This document shows, in pieces, positions 29,582-40,526 of a stretch of DNA of 40,559 nucleotides. The stretch comes from CAWUJK01 sp963922865 (GTDB lineage Bacteria; Patescibacteriota; Gracilibacteria; BD1-5; UBA6164): NCBI GenBank assembly GCA_963922865.1, contig CAWUJK010000008.1, forward strand, positions 1 to 40,559. The letters are read 5' to 3'. Position 1 is the stretch's first letter. Every line of letters starts with the position of its first letter. The notes under the pieces are model-generated. The model made no database searches, had not been told where the DNA came from, and worked only from the letters and a program-made list of their open reading frames with translations. Position numbers and translations under genes: made by a program.

Positions 29582-32326
29582 ATGTTAAATTCATATAAAA
29601 TTAAAGATTCTATTGAAAGTATAGAGTATAATGATATAAAAGAAGACTGTATTGTATGTAATACTCATTTAGTCTCTATTGTAGAAGTCTCTGGTGCTAA
29701 TTTGTTTGAAAAAAAAGAATCTGAAGCTATATCATACATAAGTGCATTAGCTCACATTATAAACGAAGCATGAATACCAGTACAATTAATAACACAATCA
29801 AGACCAAAGGATTTTTCAAACCATATAAGAAAAATAAAAGAAACCTTAAAAGATAATGATTATAATCTAAAATTTAAAAAAGATATTGAATGGTTTGAAA
29901 TGTATTATGATAAAGATTTAAAAGAATTAAATATCTCAAAAGAGTGAATAAAAGAAAAGTTTGAACAAGCTCCAGAATACATAGAAAGATCTATGCTAAA
30001 TTCATATTTAGAGAGATTAAACACAATGGTAAAAAATAATAATATACTAGAGAAAAGGTACTTTTTTGTTTTATCAACTTTAGAACAACCAAAATGAATA
30101 GAAGAATCTATTATAGAAAAAAGTTATGAATCAATATATGATTTTTCAAATGAGAATATATTTAGAGACTTTAAAGAAAAATTAGATAAAAAAACTAAAC
30201 ATATAATAAACATTATAGCAGAAAATTCCTGAATGGCAACAGCTAGGAAAGGAACTCAAGAGCTTGAAAATATTATGTTTGACTACTTTAATTTTCCTAT
30301 ATCAAAAAAACATAAAATTAATAGATTTCTAACCGAATACTGAAAGGTTCCACCTATACTAAATAACTCTAAAATATATATAGAAGAAGATAATAAAAAA
30401 GAAAAATTATTAATAAAGCAATGAGAAAAATTAATAAATTCTTTAGGAAATATAATCGCAAAAGAAGAAAAACAGAAATGAGTAAGAAGTAATGAAATAA
30501 ACCAACTACTAAAACCATTTACTGTAGATGATAGTAAAATGGAATATTTGAAAATTAATAATAGTTATTCTTTCACTATACACATTAATAGATTTTGAGA
30601 TGAGTTTTTTGAAGATTTAATGTTATGGCCTATATTAACCATGCACCATATATATGATCTATCTATACATCATATTCCTCTTAACAGGGAAGAGTTTTTG
30701 TTGGCGATTAAAAAGAAGAAACAAAGAATTGAAGATAACTTTAATGAAAAGAAAAAATGAAAAAGTAGTTCAATGGTTGCATTAGAAAAAGATAAAGCTA
30801 CTGAAGAATTAGAAAAGGTTGGTAGATTAGAAAATGACATGAGAAATAAAACATCTTGATATTTTTCTACATCTATAGACATAACCTTTAGAGCAAATAG
30901 CAAAAAAGAATTAGAAGAGATGAAAACATCTATACAAGAAAAGTTATCAACTAAAAGGATTTTTTATTCTGAGGCTACTGGAAATCATTTAGATTGATTT
31001 ATCACAACAGCTCCTTTATTGAAAAACAAAATTGCATGATACTGAAAAATTTTTGAAAGATACGAACAAAGTGTGGAGGAATTGAGTCACTACTACCCAT
31101 ATTGTCCAGATTCTATAATATCAGAAAAGGGATTGTGAATATGAATTAGTAAACAATGAAGCGGAGATGAGGAAATAAAAAATATAACATTTTTTGATTA
31201 CTTTGACAGAACAAGAATTCTAAATTCTAACATGATAATAATATGACAGTCTGGTTCTGGTAAGACAACTACTGCACATCAGCTGTTCAGAACTCAAGAA
31301 TTATTATGAAATAGACATTTAATAATAGATTTTTTATGAAACTATATAAAATGGGCTCAAGATACTCCAGATAAATTTAGAGTTATAAAAATAAGCCCTC
31401 TTTCTATAAATAAGATTAATCCATGTGATATAATATTTCCAAGTGATGATTTTTTAAGGAAAAGTGAAAGTTTTAAATGATTATCAATAGAGGAAATAAA
31501 ATGAGTAATTATTGATGATAAAGTATCTGAGCTATCAGCATATTTTAGAATGTTTTTAGAAGATGATTATAACCCCAAAACAAGATGAATTTTAGATAAA
31601 GCAACAAAAAAAACTTATGAAAAATATTTAAAAAATATTGATATAACAAAAACAAAGTTTTATTGAGACATATTACTAACTGATATTATAAAAACTTTAT
31701 CTCTAGAAAAAGAAAATAAACAAGTTATAAAAGACATAATAGCAATGCTAGATACTTTTGCAACATGAAGTATGGCATGAATGTTTAACTCAAAGACTAA
31801 TATAAAATTAGATAATAAAAGTATAGTTTTTTACCTAAGAGAAAGTAGGGAATGAAAATATAGAGAACTAGCTGTATTACAATCTTTTATATTAATTAAA
31901 AGGATAGCATACAGCTCTAAAAATAATATTTTAGCAATAGATGAATTACACGAAATATTTAGAATAAAATCTGAAGAAGTTCAAAACTTTTTTAGATCTC
32001 AAATAGCAACAATAAGAAATTTAGATTGATGAATACTATGAATGACTCAGTTTCTTGAACAGATTATTGACATAAAATGATGAAAAGAATTTTTTAACTT
32101 ATCTACGATTAGGTTATACCTAGCATGATGACTATCTAATTCAGATGATGATAATAATATTATAAATTATGAAAAAGTTTTATCTAATTCTTCAAAAAAC
32201 TATTTACTAAATAATAATCGTCCTTGATATGGTATACTACTACTTTGACAAGAACAAATACAATTAAAAATAGATACTCATCCTGATGTATCTATGCATC
32301 AAAGATATAAACCACCTAAATGATAA
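29582..32326 (+). CDS. virB4: VirB4/TraC-type T4SS ATPase, 914 aa
   Basis: A large motor ATPase. Walker A GQSGSGKTTT is at residues 555-564 (first G is TGA), RHLIIDFLGNYIKW is the strand after it, and Walker B is ILAIDELHEIF with a downstream MTQF sensor. The N-terminal ~500 residues form the VirB4 N-domain, including long helices (about 360-420). The end is KPPKG-TAA. VirB4 energises substrate transfer and pilus assembly of type IV secretion. The length is at the upper range. No VirD4 was found in the window. Confidence 0.9.
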
Positions 32327-32327
32327 A

Positions 32328-33938
32328 ATGAAGAAAAAGGATTATATAGACATAATACTTCAAGAAAGTAATAAAGAAGAGAAAAAAGAAAATAAATCAG
32401 TATGAGGCAAAAAATTCAAAAGAATATTAATAAAATTATGAACTGTACTAACAATAAAAGTTATAATAGCAATAATTCTCACTATACTGATATTTTTTCC
32501 TGTATTCATAATAATATGATTATTTCTATGACTTTCATGATCAGATAAGCTATCAAGTAACTCATGAAACTATAACATAGACTGAAATGTATTTATATCT
32601 AGCTTTTCTGAAGATAATCTTGATACACCGATGGGAATACCTGTAGAAAGATGAATCATCAGCTACTGATTTGACTATAACAAATATAAAAACTCTCTTA
32701 TAAAAAGATTCTTAAAGTTAAGTTTTTATAATGCTAAAGAGTATTATTCATGACATAGGTGAGTAGATTTTGCAAGGACCTATAAGGATAAAGTTAATTG
32801 ATATAATCCATATATACTCTCAACATTAAGGGGAATAATAAAACAGTCGGAATATATTACAAAAAGAAGTTGATCTAATATTGAATATAAAAAAATTATT
32901 TACTCTAGGCAATGAAATGTAGAATATAAATCAAGTATAAATAAGATATCTGAAGTAAGATTAAAACCATATTGAAACTATATAATGATATCAAGTTTAG
33001 ACTGAAAATTTTATGTACTATTTGCACATCTTGAAAATCTAAACAAAGATGTATTAAAATATGAAAAAATATGAAGAGGTAATATATTATGAAAAATGGG
33101 AACTACTTGAAATTCTACCTGAATCCATTTACACTACGAAATTAGATATTGTTGAAACAATCCTAGCATAGAAAAAACATGGCAACAATGTACTCCACTA
33201 AATCCTCTCGGTTCTATTATATGAAACGAAAATACTTTCTTATGATTCTCAAGGTTACCTAAAGTAAATGAATTTGTAGCATGAAACATAGAGACTATTA
33301 AAAACAAGACAAAAACTGAAGAAGAAATATATGAAGAAATAAGATCTGATTATAAAAAATTTTGTTCAGACAGTAAGTTACTATTTGTAGGGGAAGAAAT
33401 AACATGTAAAGAGGCATTTCCTATATTTCACATGAATAAAGATAATACTTTATTTCCCAATATAAATGATTCTTCAGATAAGGAAAACATATGAAAAGAA
33501 TACATTGAAAATGAATATAAAATTAAATGAATTCCTGATATTAAGGAAATTAATGAAATTAGGAAAATTGAATGAATAAAAAATAAGATATACACTGCTA
33601 GAGAATTATATATTAAAGTTTGACATAAGTTCTCAAGAGGAAAATACTTAAATAAAAATAAATATTATTTAAAAATATACAAAGATGACTTAGAAGAAGT
33701 AATGATCAAAGATACAATAAAAACACTAAGTTTATTTAAAGAGAAATGAAACAAAACTGAAGATATATATAATAAGTATTATCATAATACAGCATATGAT
33801 AGATGAAGTAACCCCTATGTATATAATATGTTAAACTCAAATAAAATATTTATGGATATATTGGATGAAAAATGAGAATTTATATCTAAATATAACAATT
33901 ACTGAGCATTAACAATATTTAAAAACTTAGAACAATAA
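32328..33938 (+). CDS. Membrane-anchored M23 peptidase, 536 aa
   Basis: A cytoplasmic tail, a membrane helix (about 40-70), then an M23/LytM domain with GHRGVDF (His143, Asp147), FAHLE (His234) and GIHLHYE (His267, His269). All zinc ligands and the catalytic His are present, so it is likely active. The C-terminal ~250 residues add an unassigned, partly helical domain (including YHNTAYDRGSNPYVYNM). Such enzymes open peptidoglycan for T4SS or pili. It begins 1 base after the VirB4 stop, so the two are coupled. Confidence 0.85.
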
Positions 33939-33955
33939 TATATAATCATAATATT

Positions 33956-34990
33956 ATGAAAACAATAATAAAGATCTTCCTAATAATTTATTTAACTACT
34001 AGTTTTATGGTCACTGAAGCAAAAGAACTGGAAGTAAAAACAAGAGTATATTGACATGTTTTTGAGGAAAATAAAAATAAACCTATTAAAAATGTTTCAG
34101 TATATATTAAGAAAAATTGAAAAATTTTATGAAACTGAAAATCTAATAAAGAGTGACTTTATGATATCATAATTGAAGATAGAAGTGATTATCTTAATTT
34201 ATGTGTTGAATCAAATTCATTTACTGAAATTAAAAATATAAATTATTGTGTTACTATTTCTGCTTTTCAAGAAATAAAAAGAATAATTGATGATGTTGAA
34301 GTAAAAGAGGTTGAATATGATTTTTATACTAATAAAAGATGAGAAAATCTAAATCAAAGATATGAAGAAGAAATTGTAAATAAAAAAACTGAACAAGATT
34401 TTAGTGAATATCAAGAAATATTAATGGAGGAAAAGGAAAAAGAAGAAAAAAGAATAGCTGAAGAACAAAAAAAAGCTGAACTTGATAAACTAAAATCCGA
34501 TTATAAGATGGTTAACAATACAGAAATGACATGACCATTAGAAGCTATACAAATAATAGGAACAGTTAAATCTTCCAGCTGAAGTACAGAAATTGATTAT
34601 AACAGAGTATATGTAATAGCAATGGATCACTTTGGTAATAAACTAAAAGAAGAAAAGTTATCAAGATTGCATGATTTCAATATGGTAGTAAAACCAAAAT
34701 GAGGTTGAGTATTTCTTCATCCTGTTAATCTGAAAATAGAAAGTAGGGAATATAAAAAAATAGAGTGAGAAATTGTATCTAGGTATGAAAATGAATACAG
34801 GCTTATAACAAAAGAAAAAAATATAGTTAATATTAAGCTAAAAAAGAAAGAGTTTTCAGAAATGGATAAAACAATATATGAAAAAGAAAAATTTCCCATT
34901 TTCACCTTTATTTTTATAATAATGTTACTATCTATATTTATTGTTGTTGTAATAAAAAATAGAATAAAAAACAAAAGGGAGGATTACTAA
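33956..34990 (+). CDS. Surface protein with coiled coil and C-terminal anchor, 344 aa
   Basis: A signal peptide (MKTIIKIFLIIYLTTSFMVT), a carboxypeptidase-regulatory-like beta domain (about 30-100, VSVYIKKNGKILGNGKSNKE), a long charged coiled coil (about 135-180, rich in EEK/KKA), a second beta region, and one C-terminal membrane helix (FPIFTFIFIIMLLSIFIVVV). This is the third protein in the window of this build. It ends the T4SS operon and could be its surface adhesin or spacer. The role is inferred from position. Confidence 0.65.
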
Positions 34991-35045
34991 AAAGAAAACA
35001 CCAAACCGATACAAGTCTTAGAATTTTTATAATCTAAGCAAATTT

Positions 35046-35777
35046 ATGAATAAAAAAATACCTATGCTTATAACAAAAATAAATGAGTATATAAATAATA
35101 AAGAACTACAAAAGGTTCTATTTAATACTTATAATGATTTTGAACTAAGAGAATTTCATGATTTTCAAAATGATAGAGTTGATAGTCGTACTATCAAAAG
35201 AGGATTAAGCCTAATTAAAAACATTTTTCACTTTCAAATAATAGTAAATAAAAGTATATACTTACCAGGAATATGACTTTTTTCTATATATCCTAAAGAC
35301 TATAGTTCAAAGTATAAATATCCTGGAACTATAATAAAAATATCAGAATACTGAAAAAAAATATGGTTTTCAAAAAGAATTATATATTGAAACATAATAG
35401 AAAAAATATTAAAGAACGATAATAAAATAAATTTTGAGGTGTTTGATCTAGGTATCTTTCAAATAAAAGATGAAGAAACTTGAAGACTTAATACTATTCA
35501 AAGCATAGAACACAAAACAAAGTATTTAAATACTATTATACAAAATTATTTAAAATTAGATGAATTAAAGGTCATACATATTGAAAAATATAGTAAATGA
35601 GGTACTTCTTTTTCAGATATAGTAAAAGACTATTATAAAAATAGAAAATATTCTTTAGATTGAATTTTAAAGCTATTTGATATAAAAAACGTATGATTTC
35701 ATACAAAAATACTAGAAGATATACTAATATGTATATGATATATTGAAAATAATAAAGAAAAGTTTAATTTAAAATAA
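35046..35777 (+). CDS. Hypothetical protein, 243 aa
   Basis: A lysine-rich soluble protein with three regions: an N-terminal helical part with DSRTIKRGLSLIKN, a central beta region with YPGTIIKISEYGKKIWF, and a C-terminal part (FSDIVKDYYKNRKYSLDGIL, then FHTKILEDILICIGYI) that could be a winged helix. No family was recognised. A hairpin CTTAGA/TCTAAG (about 35019-35038) lies just before it, 55 bp after the T4SS operon. A replication initiator or regulator is possible but unproven. Confidence 0.55.
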
Positions 35778-35780
35778 ATT

Positions 35781-35810
35781 GTGAATGAAAAACACTCATT
35801 CACTTTTTTT
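35781..35810 (+). terminator. Intrinsic terminator built from the Fic operator motif
   Basis: A perfect 8-bp stem (GTGAATGA 35781-35788 / TCATTCAC 35796-35803) with T7 following. It ends the 243-aa gene. Its stem is the same GTGAATGA sequence that recurs at the Fic promoter. Confidence 0.8.
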
Positions 35811-35901
35811 GTATTTTTTTGTGAATTAGAGTTCATCAGGTAAAGATTCATAATATTTTTTTACATTAAAAAGATTCAAATCACAATTTTGTATTTTTTT
35901 T

Positions 35902-35992
35902 GTGAATATAATTTGCATATTTTTGTAAATATGATATTATTCATTCACAACTATTAGTTATTTTTGTGAATATAATATTATTCATTCACAAA
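35902..35992 (+). promoter_or_regulatory. Fic promoter with repeated GTGAAT/ATTCATTCAC operators
   Basis: TTGCAT (35913-35918), 16 bp and TATTAT (35935-35940) form the promoter. Two inverted operator units overlap it: GTGAATATA (35902) with ATTCATTCAC (about 35939-35948), and the tighter palindrome TGTGAATA...TTCATTCACA (about 35965-35990). A single GTGAATTAG also lies near 35820. Repression at these sites by a DNA-binding protein, perhaps the winged-helix part of Fic itself, would give autoregulation. Confidence 0.6.
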
Positions 35993-36019
35993 AATATTTA
36001 TATTATAAAATTAAAATTT

Positions 36020-37135
36020 ATGATTCATTTTGACCCAAAAAAACCTTATAACAATCTACCTTTATTGCCTCCAAAGATAAATTATAATTCTTTAAAAATT
36101 ATGAAACAACTTATGAAGGCAAAAATAGAATTAGCAAAGCTTGATACTCTTACAAAAAATAAACTAGATAATAAAGAAATTTTTTTAGAACCTTTTGCTA
36201 TTAGAGAATCAGTAGAGTCTTCCCAAATTGAAAATATAAATACATCTTTTGAGACTGCTTACAAATCAGAATATGAAGTTAAAATGAATCCAGAACAAAA
36301 AGAGACTATGGCATACAAAAAAGCATTACTTCATTGATATGAAATAATAAAAGAAAAAGGTTTTTTAAGTATAAATCATATACTAGAAATTGGTAAGATA
36401 TTAAGCCCATCTAAATGAGTGAAAAGAAGTACTCCAGGTGTATGTATTACAAAATCAAACTGGTCATGAAATGAGGTCTTATATACACCTCCTATTGGTC
36501 AAAATAAAGAGGGGAAAGACTCAATTAGTGAACTATTGAGGAACTTAGAAATTTGATTTAATAATAAATCACTAGGTGAGATAGATCCTATTATTCAAAC
36601 AGCTCTTATACATTATCAATTTGAAGCTATACATCCTTTTTATGATTGAAATGGAAGAACCTGAAGAGTATTAATGATTTTACACTTAATAAATCATAAA
36701 CAATTATGCTATCCTGTTTTGTTTATATCAAGCTTCATAAATAAAACAAAGTCTGATTATTATGAATTGCTCAAAAATGTAACTCGAGAATGAGAGTGGG
36801 AAGAATTTATACTTTATATTTTAAAGGCTATAGAAGAACAATCAAAACAAACTGTTAACATAGTGGAAAAATTAATAGAGTATAGAGAGTGAATAAGAGA
36901 TACTTTATCAAATATAGAATGATTGAAAACGAAGGATGCTGAAGCAATTTTTCAATTACTTTCATCAAGAACTTATTTTTCAATGAACGATCTTAGAAAT
37001 CAATCATGAGTTTCAATAAACACATGAACAAAGCTATTTAAAATTATTATAAAAAATGGACTAGGTATTGAAAAGAAAATATGAAAAAATAAAGTAATTT
37101 TCAATAAAGAATTTTTAAAAATATTTAATAAATAA
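36020..37135 (+). CDS. fic: Fic family AMP-transferase with inhibitory motif, 371 aa
   Basis: The Fic core is intact: HPFYDGNGRTGR at residues 205-216 (two of its glycines are TGA). An N-terminal inhibitory helix of class II matches (S/T)xxxE(G/N) at SSQIEN (67-72). The C-terminal ~110 residues form a winged helix (FSMNDLRNQSGVSINTGTKL). Fic enz ymes usually transfer AMP from ATP to a target Ser/Thr/Tyr. I place the start at ATG 36020 because MIHFDPKKPYNN fits the family; an upstream GTG at 35966 falls in the operator. Downstream the HNH gene follows at 4 bp. Confidence 0.9.
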
Positions 37136-37139
37136 CAAT

Positions 37140-38861
37140 ATGAAAAAGGAATGGGAAAATATAATACAAGAGTTACATGAAGATAACTTTTCTTTAGATA
37201 ACATAATTCTAAGAAAAGCAGTATTAGAAATATATAAATATAAGTGCCCTTATACAAATAAGAAGATTAGCTTAGATAATTTACACCTAGATCATTTTAT
37301 ACCTAAGAAACAATTACCTAATAATAAAAAATTGTCTCTTGATAATATAGTCCCTTCTATTGAATCTTTTAATTTAGAAAAAAATTCGCTGTCAGATAAT
37401 TTTAATGAAAGTCCATCTTTTCTAACAATATGAATGTTAAATAACATTAAAATCAAAGCAATTAAAATTAGAAAGATAATAAGTACTATAGACGTGAAAA
37501 AAAGGAAAAGAAAGTATATCAAGGAAAATAATACAATAGACAAACATAACAGCTTTTTAGAAAGATATAAAAATAATATAGTATACATAGAGGAGTTCTA
37601 TAATGAAAGTAGTATCGATTATTTGTTATACTTCCGAGCAAAGGATAATATTGAATTAAAAAATATAATAGAAAATTTAAACTTAATACTAAAAGAGGAC
37701 ATTATAATAAATAAAGAGTATAGATCTTTTCATCATTATGAAAAGTCTAAAAAAGATGATATTACATATATAAAAATAATGGCATCTTTTGATAAATGAA
37801 AAACATCTATTGAAGAAAATCTATATAGTAGACTACTGATAATAAAAGAAAAAATAGAGGAACAAAGAAAAGAAGTTTACAAAGAAGAAAAGAACTTTGG
37901 ATTTGATATTGAATTTGAGGATATTGTGAACAGGTATATTATAGATAATAAAGAGATTAATATAGATTGTTTTAGTTTTCTTAATAGATTAAGAGGAATA
38001 GAAGAATTAATTACTTTAAATGGTAATAAATATATATTTGAAAACTTAATTACTTGTTCAATATTAGAAAAAGAAAATATTAGTTTAATTGATTATAGAT
38101 ATTCTGAAATTAATAATATGAACTGAAAACATATTTATAAAAAACTAAAACTATTCCAAAATAAAGTTAGTATTTATGATATATTTAATAATATAAAAGA
38201 AGGGGACAAACTTAGAAAAAAAATAAGATTTTCTAAGAAAAATAACTTTAATTTTTGAGAGGTAAATTTTTATTCTAATCCTAAAAAATTAGAGAATAAT
38301 TTAAATAAAGTCTCAGATATTATAAAAAATATTGATTTTAATGATATACAAAAAATATATTTAATTTCTATTATTTATTTCTATATAAATTATCTTAACA
38401 TTAATAATGATAATAAATTCATATTAAATATAATCAGTTATAAATACTTAAATTCATATAATTGATTATTAACCCCTATAATACCAAAAAGTATTAACAA
38501 AAATAATTCTAACTTATTACAAGAAAACATAAAAGAGTATATATTATTATTTATAGAGAATTTAAAAAACAACATAATTATACAAAAGGAAAAACTTTTA
38601 AAATCTGAAAAAATTTTTAAGGAAAAACAAAAAATAATATTAAATGAATTAACAATAAAGAATAAAGAAATTATTATAGATCTATTATTTAAAAATGTAT
38701 ATGTTTCTTTTTGAGAAATATTAGATAATTTAGAGTTAAGCAAACCTACATTAATTAAAAAATTAGGAGAATTAGAAAAAAAATGAATAATTCAAAAAAC
38801 AAAGAAATGGAAGAATACTCTTTATTATTTTGAAGAATATGTAAAAATACTGAAAAATTAA
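37140..38861 (+). CDS. HNH endonuclease fused to a degenerate Fic-like domain, 573 aa
   Basis: The first ~85 residues carry an HNH-type motif: CPYTNKKI (Cys36) and HLDHFIPKKQLP (His49, Asp51, His52), then NIVPS (Asn69). After a ~200-residue unassigned part, the last ~250 residues follow the neighbouring Fic protein region by region, including a winged helix (VSFGEILDNLELSKPTLIKK). The catalytic HPFxxGNGR stretch, however, is replaced by LNINNDNKF. It is an HNH nuclease joined to a dead Fic paralog, which may bind or sense what Fic acts on. The fusion reading is inferred from aligning by eye. Confidence 0.65.
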
Positions 38862-38883
38862 GTCCTAATTACAGGACTTTTTT
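38860..38883 (+). terminator. Terminator of the Fic-HNH operon
   Basis: A perfect 7-bp stem AAGTCCT (38860-38866) / AGGACTT (38873-38879) followed by T6, overlapping the HNH stop codon. Confidence 0.85.
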
Positions 38884-38945
38884 ATTTCCCTATAGGTTAT
38901 TTTATGAAAAATCTTTAGTTTTTCTTATTTCTGGCTTAAAATAGT

Positions 38946-39015
38946 TCTATATTCACTCTATAATTTATCTATAATTACTCTATAAACTATCTATATCTCT
39001 TTCTAGACATATCTA
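38946..39015. repeat. Seven TCTA repeats phased at about 11 bp
   Basis: TCTA, mostly extended to TCTATAA or TCTATAT, occurs at 38946, 38957, 38968, 38979, 38990, 39002 and 39012. The intervals are 11, 11, 11, 11, 12 and 10 bp, one per helical turn, so the sites lie on one face of the DNA. The array is 70 bp upstream of a strong promoter. The rest of 38884-39145 has no gene. Compare the 11-bp direct repeats of parC on plasmid R1. Confidence 0.65.
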
Positions 39016-39085
39016 ACATTTAACCTATTTTAAAGTAATATAATAATATTTATATTAAATTAATATAATAATATATAAAATATAT

Positions 39086-39114
39086 TTGACAAATAATTAT
39101 AAAAAATATATAAT
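39086..39114 (+). promoter_or_regulatory. Near-consensus promoter (TTGACA-17-TATAAT)
   Basis: TTGACA (39086-39091), 17 bp, TATAAT (39109-39114). The most consensus-like promoter in the window. It drives the 100-aa gene that starts 32 bp downstream. Confidence 0.8.
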
Positions 39115-39145
39115 ACTAATAACTTATCTTTTAATTAATACTCTT

Positions 39146-39448
39146 ATGATTAGTTTTTTTGGAAGATCAAGTTGAAAGCTTTGAACATATTCAAAGGCCC
39201 AGTTAGCTAAAAAGTTATGAATTTCTATGATTAATTTAAATAAAATATTTAAATTAGAGGCTGAAAATTATACATATCATAGAAAAAAAAATAAGCTAGA
39301 AGTAACAAAGGATATGAAATTATATTGATGAACTCCTATATTTAATGGAGCTTTTGATCAAAGAAATAAATTTCGTCCTGAAAGTTGAGAATATCTAGTT
39401 AAAAAATACTGAGCTGAGTACTGATTCAACTTTGATCCAAACAGGTAA
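39146..39448 (+). CDS. Small HTH-like protein, 100 aa
   Basis: The N-terminal 40 residues include SKAQLAKKLGISMINLNKIF, a good helix-turn-helix fit with the turn glycine coded by TGA. The rest is basic and Tyr/Gly-rich, ending NFDPNR. It lies directly behind the strong promoter and the phased repeat array, so it may bind the array and control its own promoter as the DNA-binding part of a partition or copy-control module. No partner ATPase is next to it. Confidence 0.6.
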
Positions 39449-39514
39449 AATAAAAGCCGATTCCTTAAAAAAGAAAACCGACTAATAAAATTTGATACAA
39501 AAAAGCTTGCAACC

Positions 39515-39530
39515 ATTTTGTATACAAAAT
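39515..39530. promoter_or_regulatory. 16-bp perfect palindrome, likely operator
   Basis: ATTTTGTATACAAAAT lies between the 100-aa and 202-aa genes, with TTGCAA (39507-39512) just before it. It is typical of a dimeric repressor site for the downstream gene. The rest of 39449-39626 shows no ORF or terminator with a clear T-run. Confidence 0.5.
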
Positions 39531-39626
39531 AAAAATTATTTTGTAGTAATATTATATACAATACTAAATATATTTCAAATTTTGTTATGTCTACGGTTTT
39601 AAACTTATAAAATAAAAACAAAACCT

Positions 39627-40235
39627 ATGACTACAGAAACAATCAATAGAAATGATTTTTTATCTTTTATTGAGTCAAACACAAGAGATGATAAATATAA
39701 AAATCATTACTTTAAAGCAAAAAAAATTATTCCTCAAGAAAATATAGAGGGGGAAAAGAAAAAAATTCTTTTGATAAACATTAAAATAATATTCATAACA
39801 ATTAAAAAAAGTTATATATGTATTATAAACCTTATAGATAAATGGTTTTCTATAGGTGTTTTAGTTTTTTTAAAAAAAGTAAATAGGGGAGTTTCTCAAA
39901 CAAGAGAATATTTGGAGAAATATATTAGAAAAAGAAAATATGATGATTTATGACAATTTAATAAAACCTTAGAAGATATAGATATTGCATACATAGTTAT
40001 GTCTATATGAGAGAAAAATAATATAACTTTACATGAAATAATGGAAAAATTCTGAATAAGTTATCACTCTTCACTAAAAGTCAAGAAAATGAGGAAAGAT
40101 AAATTATTAGCATTAAATCTAATTACTGAAGATATAAAAAATAAAAGAAAAATTGAACTTATAACTGAAGCTAAAGAATCAAAAAAAGAATATGATAACA
40201 TTAATTCTAAAATATCTGAAATAGAAAATTTATAA
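39627..40235 (+). CDS. Hypothetical protein with hydrophobic and HTH-like regions, 202 aa
   Basis: A polar N-terminus, then two hydrophobic stretches with lysine spacing (about 48-70, ILLINIKIIFITIKKSYICI, and about 75-88), then a cytosolic part with ITLHEIMEKFGISYHSSLKV (about 140-160), which fits a helix-turn-helix. A charged helix ends the protein. This could be a membrane-associated DNA-binding protein. It is 15 bp before the last gene. No family recognised. Confidence 0.55.
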
Positions 40236-40250
40236 TTTAATTTATATATT

Positions 40251-40526
40251 ATGATTACAAATCAAATTACAAACAGCTTAAGTAATTTAATTACTTATAA
40301 AAAACCTAATATTAAAGAGGTTGGTATAGATAAAAACAAAGCTATGGTATTTATTTATAGGATGCTATATAAAAATTTAGAAAGAAACAACATTAAAAGA
40401 AGTATTCCTATTACTTTAATAAAAAAGAATGATTGAGAAATTAAAGTTAATATTTCAAAGGGTAAAGTTAGGAAAGAAAGTTTAGTTAATGTAGTTGATC
40501 TAAGGTGAACCACCACAACTAAATAA
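40251..40526 (+). CDS. Hypothetical basic protein, 91 aa
   Basis: Starts MITNQITNSLSNLITYKKPN. The centre is helical (MVFIYRMLYKNLERNNIKRS) and the end is a beta-like stretch with GEIKVNISKGKVRKE. The predicted net charge is strongly positive, so nucleic-acid binding is possible. It shares the strand of the 202-aa gene with a 15-bp gap. The 33 bases after its stop contain no complete feature. Confidence 0.5.

Noticed and set aside
35966..36019. Upstream GTG start for the Fic gene
   Set aside because: It would add a hydrophobic, non-family N-terminus encoded within the operator palindrome; ATG at 36020 gives the normal Fic beginning.
36430..36450. Seventh copy of the palindromic unit (CCAGGTGTATG in fic)
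   Set aside because: Only the first eight bases match; the palindromic partner and the CACTACACCT half are missing.
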